NCBI GenBank assembly: GCA_033977485.1 | Contig: CM066983.1 | Coordinates: 112,320,605 to 112,384,604, forward strand | Direction of reading: 5' to 3' | DNA from: Hydrangea macrophylla | Lineage: Eukaryota > Streptophyta > Magnoliopsida > Cornales > Hydrangeaceae | Length of the DNA: 64,000 bases | Shown: positions 46,545 through 58,515 of the stretch, piece after piece | Position numbering within the stretch: the first letter of the stretch is position 1 | Layout: every line of letters begins with the position of its first letter | The notes under the pieces: generated by a model | What the model was told of the DNA's origin: nothing | What the model saw: only the letters and a program-made list of their open reading frames with translations | Database searches by the model: none | Translations under genes and position numbers: made by a program

Positions 46545-47561
46545 CTCACTGTTGGGTTTGTGCCCTCAAACCATTACTTTATATAGGAGACATTGACATT
46601 TTAATATATGGATATCAACTTTACATTTTGTTATGTATGTTTCTTTCATGAGATGATTGTTATCCTTAAGTATCATAGTAAGTAATTCGTGTATGTATGA
46701 GATACATACAAGTGAGATACGAATTGCTATTCTTTGTTACTTAGAACATGTCACAGTGGATGTTGAGACTAGGATATCTCATCAGGTTTACACTGTAGCA
46801 TGATTAACTACCATTGGATGGAGTGATCAATCTCAAATCACTAGAGTGTAACTCTTAGTTAATATGCTAGTGCTTATAGTGCATTGACGGACCTGAGTTT
46901 CCTTTTGACGCTCAAGGCTGTCAATCAGTCGATAGGAACTCATAACTTGTGTAAGGTACGTGTTCTCAATCTTGAGACGATTATGAACACAGACTGTGGA
47001 TATGACTGCTTTGACTTACCAATCAGTGAGGTCTATAGAAGATCAACACCTGGGTATCTTGGGTATGTCATGTTCATAGGGTTGTGAACATATATTGTCA
47101 AGATAGAATCTACCCTCTGATTCAGAGTAAGCATTCCCTTGAGAATGTCACCAAGTCGATTACTGAGTACTGCAGTCTTGTTGATAAGAGTTATCAACAT
47201 GTTTGGTAATCATGAGAGGTGAATGTGACTCAAGGATTATAAGAAGTAATCATGATTCAGGTTGACAGTAACTGTTTATCCGATTACCTGAATATGATTG
47301 CGAATGCTGACGGTAGAGGGACATTAGTACAACATACAAGTCTAGTTATCGCTTCAGATATGTTCTTTTGCGTTGGAGTTCAGTTATCGTTTTATAGTGG
47401 AGTAAACGTTAACTGATCAGTCGATTAATTTGCTGATCAAAGAGTTTGGTCATGGGAGTTAATCAACTGATCTGAGCCAACAATAAAGAGCCTAGGAGGT
47501 CCCACTCTTAGCTCCGCTGGGATGCTTGGAAAGGCAAATGAGGATGATGTCAAGACAGGTT

Positions 47562-47672
47562 CGATCGATCGAAGTTGTATCGATCGATTGAAGTCTAGAC
47601 AGGTTCGATCGATTGAAGATGGTTCGATCGATCGAAGATCGAAGCCACTTCGATCGCTCGAGAGCTAGGTCG
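47562..47672. repeat. CGATCGATCG palindrome cluster in the solo LTR
   Basis: GTTCGATCGATCGAAG, ATCGATCGATTGAAG, GTTCGATCGATTGAAG, GTTCGATCGATCGAAG and CTTCGATCGCTCGAG follow in about 110 bp just upstream of the TATA box. Confidence 0.85.
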
Positions 47673-47684
47673 GTTCTGGGAATC

Positions 47685-47692
47685 TATAAATA
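47685..47692 (+). promoter_or_regulatory. TATA box of the copia-like LTR
   Basis: TATAAATA in the context ATCTATAAATAGGGCAGC, a strong plant TATA consensus at the expected U3/R position. Confidence 0.65.
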
Positions 47693-48049
47693 GGGCAGCT
47701 GCGTTCTAAAAAAGAAGTTGTTCGTCGTTTTGAACGTCAGAAGCTGCAGAAACTGTTTTGGAGCCCCAAAACCTTCTGTATCCTCTCCATTAGGGTTCCC
47801 ACCAACCCTAACCCTTCCTGCGAGCATCCATAGGAGTCATAAGAGTGAAGACCATCTAGTGGAGGCTGCTGGAAGTCATAGATTTCAGAATTGGGTTCAA
47901 GACAGTAAGGTATAATTCTTGTCTCCTCTTGTGCGCATCTATAGAGTTGATGGGTAGTAGATCCGGGCATGCCAATTAAGTTTTATAACTTGATTTTTCC
48001 GCTGCGCGTTTAAACTTAGAACTTAAACCGTATTTTTCCCAACACTCAC

Positions 48050-49440
48050 TCCTATCACTCTACACCTATATACTATATCGACAAATGCGGAAAAAAAAAG
48101 AAAAGAATAGAAAAAAAAATTCTTTTGCCGTCGCAGCCATGGACTCACCCAACCTCCTGTAGCCACCACCTCCCTTGCCATTGCTAGAGCCCCCCACTTC
48201 ACCAATCGATGGACCCCTCCCATCGCCTTATTTCTCTCTCCCAACCATCGCTACCTTAAAAAAAATAACTATGTACCATCGCCACCGCAACCAATCAAGC
48301 TCGTCGCCAGTCCCGGGCGCACCTTGTTAGATCAATTCTCAAACCCATCGATTCGCAAACCCTCTTACGCCAATCCCAACCACCATCGACAACGGCATAC
48401 CCATAGCCCAAAAAAAAAAGGCCATCGTCAAGACCCACCACCACTCTCCTACCATCGCTACCAGCTGCCCCTCTTATTCCCATCGTTAGTCCCACCCACC
48501 ACCGACAATCACACCAAACCCATCACCAACGACTGCACACAAAAAAAATTTCGTCACCAACTCCATCGACAACATTATATCCCAGCGACAACACCAACCC
48601 TCTTGCCAATTTTTCTCTCTCCTCACCCATCGCCAACATCATCGACACCATCACTCCTCCCATCGCCAAACCATACCCCTTATCGACAACACTACCCCTC
48701 TCACACGTAGCCCCGCCCACGGGTCCCACTCCTCCCATCGCCAACCCAATACCATTGACAAACACCTCTCCGACGCCTAAAAGGGCGGGACCCACATCTT
48801 CTTCTCACCTCCTAAAGTCGTCGACACCCCTCTCCGATCCCTACCATCCATCGCCACCTCCCATCACCAACACCACCCACCATGTGTCATCGCCAATACC
48901 CCACCTCTACCACCACTGTCGCTAAGCCCTCTCTCTCCCAGCTGTCGCCACCTCACAACCCAACGCCACCCCCTATCACCGCCCCTGGGTTTTCTCCTCC
49001 TCGACACCAAGTTTAGTCCCCTTTCGCTATCGCTAAAGCCATCGCCCAAACACCAACCTCCCCATACAGTCGCTACCTCCATTACCCTAAGCTATCGAAA
49101 CCACCAACCGTCAACCGCCGCCATCCCTCTTCTCTCACCAGATCTGTCTCTCTCTCTCTCTTTCATCCCGACGTCGATCCTACACCCTCTCTCACCGTCA
49201 CTATTTCTCTAGATGCCACCACTCCAAATCTGTCACCGCTACCACCTCCCAATCGCCGCTCTTTAACACCTCCCACCACCACCCGTCACAACCCAAGATA
49301 CAAACATAGAATTGCCACAACTCAGCTTTACCGCATAACCAATCACCCTCATTCTCTTACCAGGGCTACCTATTACCGACCAAGAGGGAATTCTATATTA
49401 CCCACATATAGAACATCCAGTATAATACTTCAGTACATCA
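48050..49440. repeat. CATCGCCAAC-rich low-complexity region, right part
   Basis: Continuation of the left part, with CCATCGCCA, CATCGACAAC and CACCACC words over about 1.3 kb and no conserved frame. Confidence 0.6.
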
Positions 49441-50520
49441 CAGCCAAAGCAAGGCCACCACTAGTTTTTTTTTTTTTTTTTTTTTCCAAGAAGGAAAACG
49501 ATGCACCAATTTTTTATCGAGAAGGGGAAGAAAAATGTTTCATCAACTCTTATCTCATTTCCAAGAGCGGAGAAGAAAATGCTCCACTATGAGCTCTTGT
49601 TTCTTTTCAAATGGGGGGAAAAGGGATCCGTTGATCTAAACAGTCTCACACCAAAGTTGCATCCCAGGGAGTTCATATTCATTGATAGGCAGACGAAAGG
49701 GTCCATTCAGGTTACATGCCACATCCAATTTTTTGCTCAAATTTCAGACATCTCATTCTCCAAAAAAACTTCTCTCCATATAATTTAAGACCAAACGGTT
49801 GGTCAGCTTCACTTTCTCTCGCTCGATCTTGCTCCACTGACTGGGAGCTTACAAAAGGCTGGCTCCATCATGTGCAACTAGTCACAACACACTTGTTGTT
49901 GGTGGAATAAATGTAAAGGACTGGCAAATCCTAGCTCGTCCTCACCATCACCACATCAACATAGAAGCCACGAAAAAATGGAGCCCTCTGAAGATACAAA
50001 ATTTTCAACTTCACTATCCCAAAGACCATGGTGAAACAATGTCCCCACAAACATGCTTGCCACACGACATGCTGCCACCACTTACTCTCTCGTCAGCAAC
50101 ATGCCACCACCACTTATGGCCAGCGATATACTCCATTTGATCTCTCGCCAGCAAATTCACTCTACAGTCAGTGACATGATGCCACCACCACTTACTGCCC
50201 AACGATATATTCCATTTGATCACTCACCAAATCCCTCGAGAAAGTAATTGCATTGTTTTCCTGTTGGTACTACAAGACACAAAACTCACCATTCTACATC
50301 TCTAAGCATGATATTTTCAAAATTGTGGCAACCAAACACGTCCCCACTCTCACCCTGTACCCTCTCCAAACAGTGCAAGTACTTTAATACCTCGAAACAA
50401 TACATCAAAGCATGAGTAATCACCAACATACAATCTACACTGTCGATAAGCGCTTAATAACTCCACACTATCAACTCCCTATCACTATCAGTATTGTTAT
50501 GATTTTATTCTCCGTCTCTC
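49441..50520. other. Non-coding interior of the LARD-like element
   Basis: A T/A homopolymer stretch near 49467-49485, then CCAGCGATATACTCCATTTGATC-like phrases repeated near 50120 and 50200. An open frame at 49501-49788 has no recognisable feature. Confidence 0.4.
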
Positions 50521-50539
50521 CATAACGATCGAGCTCTAC

Positions 50540-51370
50540 TATCCATAAGGTGGCACACGCATCGCGCTCTCCCCCTCTAGCCTCACTAGGGTGGCACGAG
50601 CATCGCGCTCTCCCCCTCTAGTCTCACTAGAGGTACTAGAGGATAGCACAAGCATCGCGCTCTTCCCCTATCTCACTTGAGTGGCACGTGTAACACCCTC
50701 TACTTTGATTTGAGAGGCCTCACTAGGGCGGCACAAGCAACACGCTTTCCCCTTTAGAGAAGGGTGGCACAAGCATCGCGCTTTCCACCAAAGGAGAGGT
50801 ATGTGCACCCGTTCCTCCCCTAATCTCTATAGAGTAATATTTGGGGCACTAACAACTTTCACTAACACTTACTAACACACTCTATCTCTCTTCTAGTGGT
50901 ACTGTGGGGTCCGCAGTGGGCCCCGCAATACCAGTAGGAGAGAGATAGAGTGTGTTAGTAAGTGTTAGTGGAAGTTGTTAGTGCCCCTAGCATTGCCCAT
51001 CTCTATATCTCCAAAGAAGGGCACGACCCTTATCTCCATAGGGCGATGTGAGCATCGTGTTCTCCCCCTAATCTTCATATCTCCAAAGAAGGGCATGACA
51101 CTCATCTCTATGAATCCATAGGATGGTACGGGTATCGCTCTCCCCTCCTTATCTCCAAATCTGCATAGCGACGCGAGCATTGATCTCTCCCACTCTCCCC
51201 AAAGAGCACAACTCTACTCCATATATCCATGTAGGTATATTAGCACGAGCAATATGCTCTCCATCATATGGACAGTATGAATAACACACTTTCTCCCTCC
51301 TAAAAGTAGGACGAGCATCAACTCCCTCCTTAGCACCAGCATCAACGGGCAGTGTGAGCAACTCCCCTCC
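50540..51370. repeat. Degenerate repeats of GGTGGCACGAGCATCGCGCT type
   Basis: Words such as GGCACAAGCATCGCGCT, TCTCCCCCTCTAG and CCTCACTAG recur at 45-70 bp intervals, with decay. A hairpin MITE lies inside (50832-50998). Confidence 0.6.
50832..50998. mobile_element. Hairpin MITE, near-perfect arms
   Basis: GGGGCACTAACAACTTTCAC on the left pairs with the reverse complement of the right, GGGGCACTAACAACTTCCAC, and pairing continues through ACTTACTAACACACTCTATC. The core is GTGGGGTCC...GGGCCCCGC. Same family as 55400-55559. Confidence 0.85.
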
Positions 51371-52553
51371 CTCTGTGAGTTTCCCACATCATTATCTCCA
51401 TACAAAGAAAATGCAAACTACTCCACTGTCTTTCTCACGATACCTCTCCCAAGAAATAATGACCAAAACACGCCATCACCAATCACAAATACAAGAAGAA
51501 AAACAAATAAAAGTCTTATTCTCATTACGACGAGTACAAGTTACAGACCCAATACATACATCAATACGTAACAAGGATAAACATGTGCGCTACATACAAA
51601 CCCACTATATATGATAAATGGGTGCGCACATTCACCTACTGCATTCAGACCCGTAACCAGGAACGAAGTTGGAGCCCCCGTGTCACCTAGAAATATAGTT
51701 CAATTCAGGATCTTACAACGAGAACTTGTCCAATCATTTTACATCCTGCCAAGGCCTCCTAAAAACCAAAATCCCAAGCTGCAGTAGCCCACTGCTTTCG
51801 CGAAAGATGGCCCCGTAAAGAAAGAGGATGGAAAAACAAAGATATCACCAACTCATCCCAATGTCGCAATCTTCATCCTTAAAATATGGGGAAGGAAGCA
51901 TAAAGCAGTCACTCGCCCCAAGCACCACGAAGAAGCATAGCACCTGGATAGAGCATGCACTGTCCAATGAAACATGTGCACTGCTAGAACCGATCTCTTC
52001 CCATTTTTGCACTGATAGAAACGATCCCTGGAAATACATTAGGCGTATGGGAAACTCAGAATTCCATCTCGTGTAGAACCACGATGAAAAGCATGACAGA
52101 GGTCCCAAGAAGTTTTGACCCCACGCCATCGCCAAATCACTCGGGCGAACTCACATGGTGACAGCTCAGATAGGAAGCTCTCTACAACGTGAAGTGAAAA
52201 ATGAAGCATATGTCACACTTTCACCAAAAGAGTTAAAAACAGTCAAAGAGTTGGATATAAGAATTTTCCATAAACCCCCCTTTTTACAGTAGTTCTCCAA
52301 AGACAATGCACAGCCGATGCTGAGTAACACTAATATCTACTGGACCGAGAAATTAACCAGATTCGCCATCAATTAAAGATGAGATGTCTATCCATCATCA
52401 GAAAAGTCACCAAAAGATCAATACCACTTGCAAAAGATGAAATATCCATCCATCATCAGAAAAGTCACCGAAAGATCAATGCCACCTGTAAAAGATGAGA
52501 TGCCCGAAGGATTATGCCCGCATGTTAACCGCTTCACGCCTAGAATACGGACA
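51371..52553. other. Non-coding 3' interior of the LARD-like element
   Basis: No coding sequence recognised. A 50-bp phrase around ATCCATCATCAGAAAAGTCACC is repeated at about 52390 and 52450. Confidence 0.45.
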
Positions 52554-52563
52554 GGGGGGCTAA
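52554..52563 (+). other. Polypurine tract of the LARD-like element
   Basis: ACAGGGGGGCTAA immediately precedes the 3' LTR start. Confidence 0.65.
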
Positions 52564-53305
52564 TGTAGATAGTAGTTGACAACTCATACAGCTTGACCAG
52601 TACATCTCACCAACGACTCCACATGTGCAAATATCACCACTGATTATGGGCTCCACCAATAACAACCGCTACAAACAAGGCCTACCGCACAAAGCCCACT
52701 GTGAAACTCCACGACAGAGAAACTCGCCCCCGAGGCCCACCTCAAGTAGCCCACTCTGAAGCCTCAGTTCGAATGAGCCAACTCCAAAGCCTCACCCAGA
52801 GTACCCACTCCGAAGCACACTCCCGAGTACTGACTCTAGAGTACCCACTCCGAAGCCCGACCCTAGAGTACCCATTCCGAAGCCCACTTTAGAGTTATCA
52901 CTCGGAAGACCCACTTCAGAATACCCACAAACAAAGCCCACTATGAAGGAGCCTACCCCAAAGCAAAGTGGCCCCATTCTCACCTGCTGCCCTCTCAACT
53001 CGATCCACCACCACTCACTTGACTCGTGGACCTAAACCTTAGGTGGTCACTCCCTCGATCACTCGTCGAGACTGGCCATCGCTTTGAATGACCAATTCCA
53101 TCGCTTGGAATAACCACTCGCTCTTAAACGTGTCGCTTACGATCCTCACGCGCCACAACAGATCTCTCCTTGATACTCCCCATAAACATTGTACAATACA
53201 CTTATACGTGGATTTTCCACCCTTGGTCATGAAGCAGTACCAAGGGTGGCCAAATCCACTGGGAACTCGAGAGCTCATGGCTCGGTGGCTGGAATCAGGG
53301 GCACA

Positions 53306-53337
<32 letters not shown>

Positions 53338-54286
53338 CCTACCTGAACGCCTCACAGGCAAAGCTAGGGTTAGTCTCAAAGAGAAAGAGAGACACGTGAC
53401 CATCGATCATGTGCCCTGCCCCTCCAGCCTCACAACCAATTACAGAGGCCCACATCCACAACACCAACTGAAACCTTTGACTCTCACACTGTCTAGTCAC
53501 TTCAACATCGCTGAGTATTCTACAAACCAATAGCATGATCTTGAAGAATCCCAATGCTTAACCTTTTGCACCAATGGAAACCATCGCTACGCAATACCGA
53601 ATCGTCACTCCAAGCGACAATGCATTTTGCCAAACCAATAGAAAAGCCTTGAAATTTCCCCCTCGCTTAAACCTTAGAACCAATAAAAGAAGAACCTCGA
53701 TTCCCTCCCTTGCTGAATCTACTGCACCAATAACAAAGCCTTGATATTCTCCCTCGCTTAAACCCCGGCACCAATAGCAAGGCCTCGATACATTCCCTCA
53801 TTTAAACCACTGCACCAATGTTAAGGCAGCTCTCGTCGACTCACCTACAGTATAAATAGACAACACTTTGAACTCATCGCTAGTTGACGTCCCGCTTAGT
53901 CAAAATCCCATTTAATGCCCCAACTACCTTAAACATACGCATTTAAGTCCCCTATCTACCTCAAACAGGCGAACCACTCCAAAGATGCCAACTCAACTAC
54001 TCCCAACTGTGCCAAGAGCCTCACAAACCCTGTATAAATACCAACCCCATTCGATATATCAAAAAAGCCCAATCTGAAGCTTTATCCCAATCCAAATCGC
54101 TCTAACCAAACAATAACTCAATCTGATTCTATACTTCAGACATTTACTCCCATCCTTAAACTCTTCAAAAAGACCCTTGGTCTCCACCAACTGCCTTTAG
54201 ACCTTCCACCACCTACCTTAAACTCGCCAAGACTCCACTAGAGACTTACCACATACTACCACCTCCATCTAAGACCACGACACTTA

Positions 54287-54330
<44 letters not shown>

Positions 54331-54504
54331 GGGATTACCTTGGTTCTCACTTGAGCCATGTCCTCTCCGAGTCCCATTTCTCTACTGCATTTTTATACAT
54401 TATTATTCTACTACACTTTCTATATTATGTTATCATAGTACTAATATGCTTACGTGCTATATCCATTCATATATCTCATACACATCACACAAGAACCTAC
54501 CACA
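52564..54504 (+). repeat. 3' LTR of the LARD-like element
   Basis: 1941 bp, TGTAGATAGTAG to AACCTACCACA. It has no Stowaway MITE but a 29-nt poly-C run (53306-53334) and a CT microsatellite (about 54290-54327) absent or shorter in the 5' LTR. Confidence 0.88.
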
Positions 54505-54807
54505 ACTTCCCAACTTCTATACATGAATCTTCCTAAATACATTCATGTACAATCCTAGATACATACATGCATTATACTAAAAACATGTGTCTAATGTATT
54601 TGACCAAAATGTATCTATCCAAATACATTTGACCAAATCATGCTTATTATTAAATTAAAAGTAAATGATTACAAAACAAAAGAGAGAGAGAGAGAGAGTT
54701 GTAGAGCCATTAAAACATAAATAAGGAAAAAAAATTAAGAAGGTGTCATGCGGCATATCTTAGAAGAGGGTAAAAATTTTGTCTCTGATATATTTTTATA
54801 GATATAT

Positions 54808-55140
54808 AAGGTTAAAAACATGGGAATTTTCAAGTATTAAACAAATTTGTTATTGTTCCAAGAAAGCACACTATTTTTGGGATTCCCACTAATGTTCCAT
54901 CCCAATGTCTCTATTAAACTTTAATATAATATACATAAAAATATATATATATATATATATACAAAAAAGGGGAAGAAGAAAAAAAGGAAAAATGTATATA
55001 AGGTTAAAAATATGAAAATTTTCAAGTGTTAAACAACTTTGTTATTGTTCCAAGAAAGCACACTATTTTTAGGATTTCAGGATTCCCACTCATGTTCCAT
55101 CCCAATGTCACTATTAAGATTTAATATAGTATACATTAAA
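54808..55140. repeat. Direct duplication of about 135 bp
   Basis: AAGGTTAAAAACATG...TTGTTCCAAGAAAGCACACT...GTTCCATCCCAATGTC is present at about 54808-54940 and again at about 55000-55140, separated by a TA tract and an A/G-rich stretch. Confidence 0.75.
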
Positions 55141-55399
55141 AATACAAAATATGGAAGGGGGTGGGCGGAAGAAGAAGAAAAGGAAAGAGAAAACAAAAGA
55201 AGGAAAAATGCTAGATTTGCCACATAGGATTTTGAGAGTAGTTGATGTGAATATGCTTATTGAAGTGGGATTACTTTGACCACATAGGTTGAATGAATGC
55301 TAGTAAAGTTGAGTGAAATCATGATGCTGAGAATTTTTTGGAAGATGATGTGACTTATTGTGAAGGCTTCATTTGCTTTTATATATATATATATATATA

Positions 55400-55559
55400 G
55401 GGCAATGCTATGGGTACTAACAAATTCCACTAATACTTACTAACACACTCTCTCTCCTAGTGGTACTGCGGGATCCACTGCAAAACCCAGAGTGCCACTA
55501 GGAGAGAGATAATGTGTTAGTAAGTGTAAGAATAATTTATTAGTGCCCCAAATGGTTAC
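55400..55559. mobile_element. Hairpin MITE, second copy of the family
   Basis: Starts GGGCAATGCTATGGGTACTAAC inside or next to a TA repeat; arms pair through CTTACTAACACA and CTCTCTCCTAGTGG. More decayed than 50832-50998. Confidence 0.75.
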
Positions 55560-56898
55560 TGGCATAGGATTACGCGAATCACATGTGGTACAACTCTTAC
55601 TCCATTTGAGAAGCATAACATTATTCTTATACTTATTTGCTAGTATGTTTGGGTCACGGCCAACAAAAAAAAAAAAAAAAGAAGAAGAAGCCACCTTTAG
55701 ACTTCCCTGAAAGTTTTTTCTTGCAAATCAAAAAACCACTACCATCAAAATCAATGGCATATTTACAGAAAGTCCGAAACAGGACTATTTGCTGGTTTCA
55801 CTCATCACCCTTTTCCAATTTTCATTTAATTCAAAAAATTTAAAGAGCATCCATTCCAACATCATTAATAGTGGACAAAACTGGGCATTAATTGGAACTA
55901 TGGTAAAGCCTTCCCGTCCGCAGGAAGACTACCCAAACGCATTGAGGATCAAAGAACAAGAGAGAGGATGTGCATCCAAAAGCTATCCAAAGTAGCTTTT
56001 GACCAACTTCTGCACATCTTTCTGCGAGTGGATCAGAGAAGCTGGTTTGCCAAACTACTTTAAAATTTTAATGTCCACTTGTGGACTCCACACGTGCCAA
56101 ACAGGGCCTTAAATGGAAGAGAAAAGAAAACCACCCTCTGGTGTGGTACATAATATCATCCCTGTCATCGTCATCCATCATGCTCACCTTCAAATATTCT
56201 ATCATCCAGTTTATCCCAAATGCAACTTGGACCTTCCCAAGCTAACTTTACTCTCATGCCAACGAGAATCTACAGCCTTCACTCCGAACAACTAGTATGA
56301 CTGGCTATTCCCTTCATATACCAAGAGCCATGAAAACTCTCCACCTCTTTACCTCCCCTGCAAACGCCATCCCGGATAACCATAACCGTGTCCACACACA
56401 CACACCCCTAAGTTTTGCACGAAACGGGAGAGGGCGGAAAAGCGTTAATTTAGGGCTCACATGATAATGTTTCCTATTTTTAGTTTCAATTTTTTTAAAA
56501 CAAAAACCTTTATGATTTTTCTTTTAATAAGTGAAAACAGAAAATGTATTTGTTAACATTGTTGATTTAAAGAAAACAAAAAACAAAAACAAAAACAGAA
56601 AACATATTTGGTAACGATATTTATGTCAAATCTAATTTCCTAAATACAACTTACCAAAATACATTTTCAACCCAAAATGTTTTGATTAGGATTTTTTTTT
56701 AAACATGGCCAATATATATAACACATATCATGCTAATATTATTCAAAACTATATTTGTGATCACACAAAATGCATATTAGTACATAGAAAACTATTGCAA
56801 TCCGTTTCTATATAAAAAAATAAAAACCACAAGAGGGAAGAAATTGAAAAATGTCACAATAGCAATTGCAGTAAGGGCATGTGTCGGTGTATATATAT
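55560..56898. other. Non-coding stretch
   Basis: No convincing gene. About 56450-56700 matches the dispersed AGGGCTCACATGATAA / TTGGTAACGAT MITE-like family seen near 4120 and 58335. Confidence 0.4.
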
Positions 56899-57069
56899 GC
56901 GGAGAGAATATTATGTGAACCGGGTCGAGTGAACTTACCCAGTGAATTGACTTTTAAGCCCAAAAGAACCCGCGGGTCAGCGGAGCAGCCTGCGGGTTCT
57001 TTTTAGGCTTAAAAGCCAGTTCACTGGGTAAGTTCACTAGACCCAGTTCACTTAAGATCTTGGCCGCCA
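56899..57069. mobile_element. Hairpin MITE with about 65-bp arms in a TA repeat
   Basis: The left arm GTGAACTTACCCAGTGAA and the reverse complement of the right arm, GTGAACTTACCCAGTGAA, match, as do CTTTTAAGCC and AAGAACCCGC. The loop is about 8 bp. Outer ends read GCGGAGAGAATATTATGTGAAC and GCGGCCAAGATCTTAAGTGAAC, next to TA-rich sequence on both sides. Confidence 0.82.
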
Positions 57070-57205
57070 TATATATATATATATATATGTATATGTATAT
57101 ACTTTTTTTTTTTGGCACTAGAGAGTGTATTATATACAGTGTTGAAATGGCCCATTTCGATCTCCGAGCATAGGGTCCATTGGAGGCAAGGGTTTTATAT
57201 ACATA

Positions 57206-57239
<34 letters not shown>

Positions 57240-57416
57240 CATATAGAAGGTGTATATATACCCAGTTTTAGACATTTGAGAGAGAGAGAGAGAGAGAGAG
57301 GAGACCGAGTTTTGGTCTGATCTGATAGAGGTTGGCTATGATGTGAAAGGGTTCAAAATTGTCTAAATGCTTTTCTACCTGTGAAGTCGTGATCGACTTC
57401 AAGTTGAGTGACGTGC
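57070..57416. other. Simple repeats and non-coding DNA
   Basis: TA tracts, a TATG/TGTA tetranucleotide run (about 57200-57245) and a GA run (57280-57302). No gene seen. Confidence 0.5.
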
Positions 57417-58330
57417 AAGGTTATTTAAGACACAAGGCACACTGAGGCGCAACAGCCTCCTGAAGACTAAACGCACACCCGAGTGAAGCAAGGCGCACTT
57501 TTGAACCTAATTTGTTATTATTTTACTCCTAAAATTTGTTCCATTTTCTAAATTTATTATAAACAGAATTAGCTAAGCTAAGAAATTCATTAATTTATTA
57601 TAATATATTTCAAATTTTCAATTTCATGATAGCTTAAGCTAAGCTATGTCTAACTTATAAAATCTATTTTTATGTGTTTTTGTGTGGGAAAAATTAAGAA
57701 ATTACAGCACAAGAGTACAATACAAAAGAGACAAGAAGGAAAAAAAAATAACTGTTTGAAAATACTTATATGGCGAAGAGGAAGAAGAAAGAAGAAGAAG
57801 AAGAAGAAAAGAAAAAAAAAAAAAAAAAAAACCAGTTGCAGCCCTTTCAAGCGACGGTAAAGAAGAAGAAGAAGAAGAAGAAGAAGATGAAGAAGAAAGG
57901 AGAAGAAAGAACAAGAAAAAAAAGACTGATTTTTAGGGCTGCGAGTCTGCGACTGGGAAGAAGAAGAAAAAGAGGGAAAAAAAAAACCGACTGATTTTTA
58001 GGGCTGCGAGTCTGCGACTGGGAAGAAGAAGAAAAAGAGAAAAAAAACCGACTGATATTTAGGGCTGTAAGTCTGCGACTGGGAAGGAGGAAGAGGAAGA
58101 GGAAGAAGGGGGAAGAAGAAAGAGAGGGAAAAAAAAACGTACCTTCTTCTCCTACGAGGATGAGGCTGCTCTCCTTTCTTCTTCTTCTTCTTCATCTTCT
58201 TTTTTTGGCTAAACTGTTGGGTTATAAGTGTGTGTGTGCCTCACTTGAACGGGGTGATAGCCTCATGCGCCTCACGGAAAAGCCCTAAAAGGCGTGCCTA
58301 CTTGAAGGGGCTGCGTCTAGCCTTAGGCGT
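57417..58330. mobile_element. Possible inverted-repeat element with purine-rich core
   Basis: AGGCGCAACAGCCTCCTG, AAGGCGCACTTTTGAA and similar words on the left recur inverted on the right (AAAAGGCGTGCCTACTTGAA, GTGCCTCACTTGAA, TAGCCTCATGCGCCTCAC). Many plants have repeats of this composition. The centre is a long GAA/AAG run giving Lys/Glu open frames that are not genes. Confidence 0.4.
57923..58100. repeat. Three tandem units of about 64 bp
   Basis: GACTGATTTTTAGGGCTGCG, AGTCTGCGACTGGGAAG and a GAAGAAAAAGAG run recur from 57923, 57989 and 58050. Confidence 0.85.
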
Positions 58331-58334
58331 GACA

Positions 58335-58515
58335 TGTTTTTGGTTTTTAAACAATGAAAACTACTTATTGCCGTTTTCAATTTTGTCCCAAAATTTGTAA
58401 ACGTTTTTTTTTTTTTTTTTTGGTAAAAAATAAACAGAAATGCTACCAAACATGTTTCCAATTTTCGTTTTCTGAAAAAGTGAACAGAAAACCGCACGTT
58501 ACCAAACGAGCCCTT
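58335..58515. repeat. Best-preserved copy of the dispersed MITE-like family
   Basis: TTGCCGTTTTCAATTTTGTC, a T-run, and the right part ending CGTTACCAAACGAGCCCTTAA, which in reverse complement gives TTAAGGGCTCGTTTGGTAACG. Neighbouring copies share these words. Confidence 0.5.

Larger units (their letters stand above)
46550..48044 (+). mobile_element. 1.5-kb copia-like solo LTR, TSD CTCAC
   Basis: TGTTGGGTTTGTGCC to TTTTCCCAACA, flanked by CTCAC at 46545-46549 and 48045-48049. The TGTTGGG...CCCAACA ends are typical of Ty1/copia LTRs. A TATA box and a cluster of TTCGATCGATCGAA-type palindromes precede the presumed transcript start. Confidence 0.9.
41781..54504 (+). mobile_element. 12.7-kb LTR element lacking gag and pol (LARD-like)
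   Basis: LTRs at 41781-43993 and 52564-54504, TSD ACTTC (41776-41780 and 54505-54509), primer-site-like TGGCGACCACCGTGGGAG after the 5' LTR and polypurine ACAGGGGGGC before the 3' LTR. The 8.6-kb interior (7 kb without a nested solo LTR) contains repeats and low-complexity sequence and no recognisable capsid, protease, reverse transcriptase or integrase. It is therefore a large non-autonomous derivative. The LTRs differ visibly at many sites and by indels, so it is much older than the chromovirus. Confidence 0.85.

Noticed and set aside
46062..46586. 174-codon Pro/Thr/His-rich open frame
   Set aside because: Low-complexity CATCGCCAAC sequence open in several frames; it runs into the copia-like solo LTR at its end.
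57672..57994. Lys/Glu-rich open frames
   Set aside because: Direct translation of GAA/AAG simple repeats.
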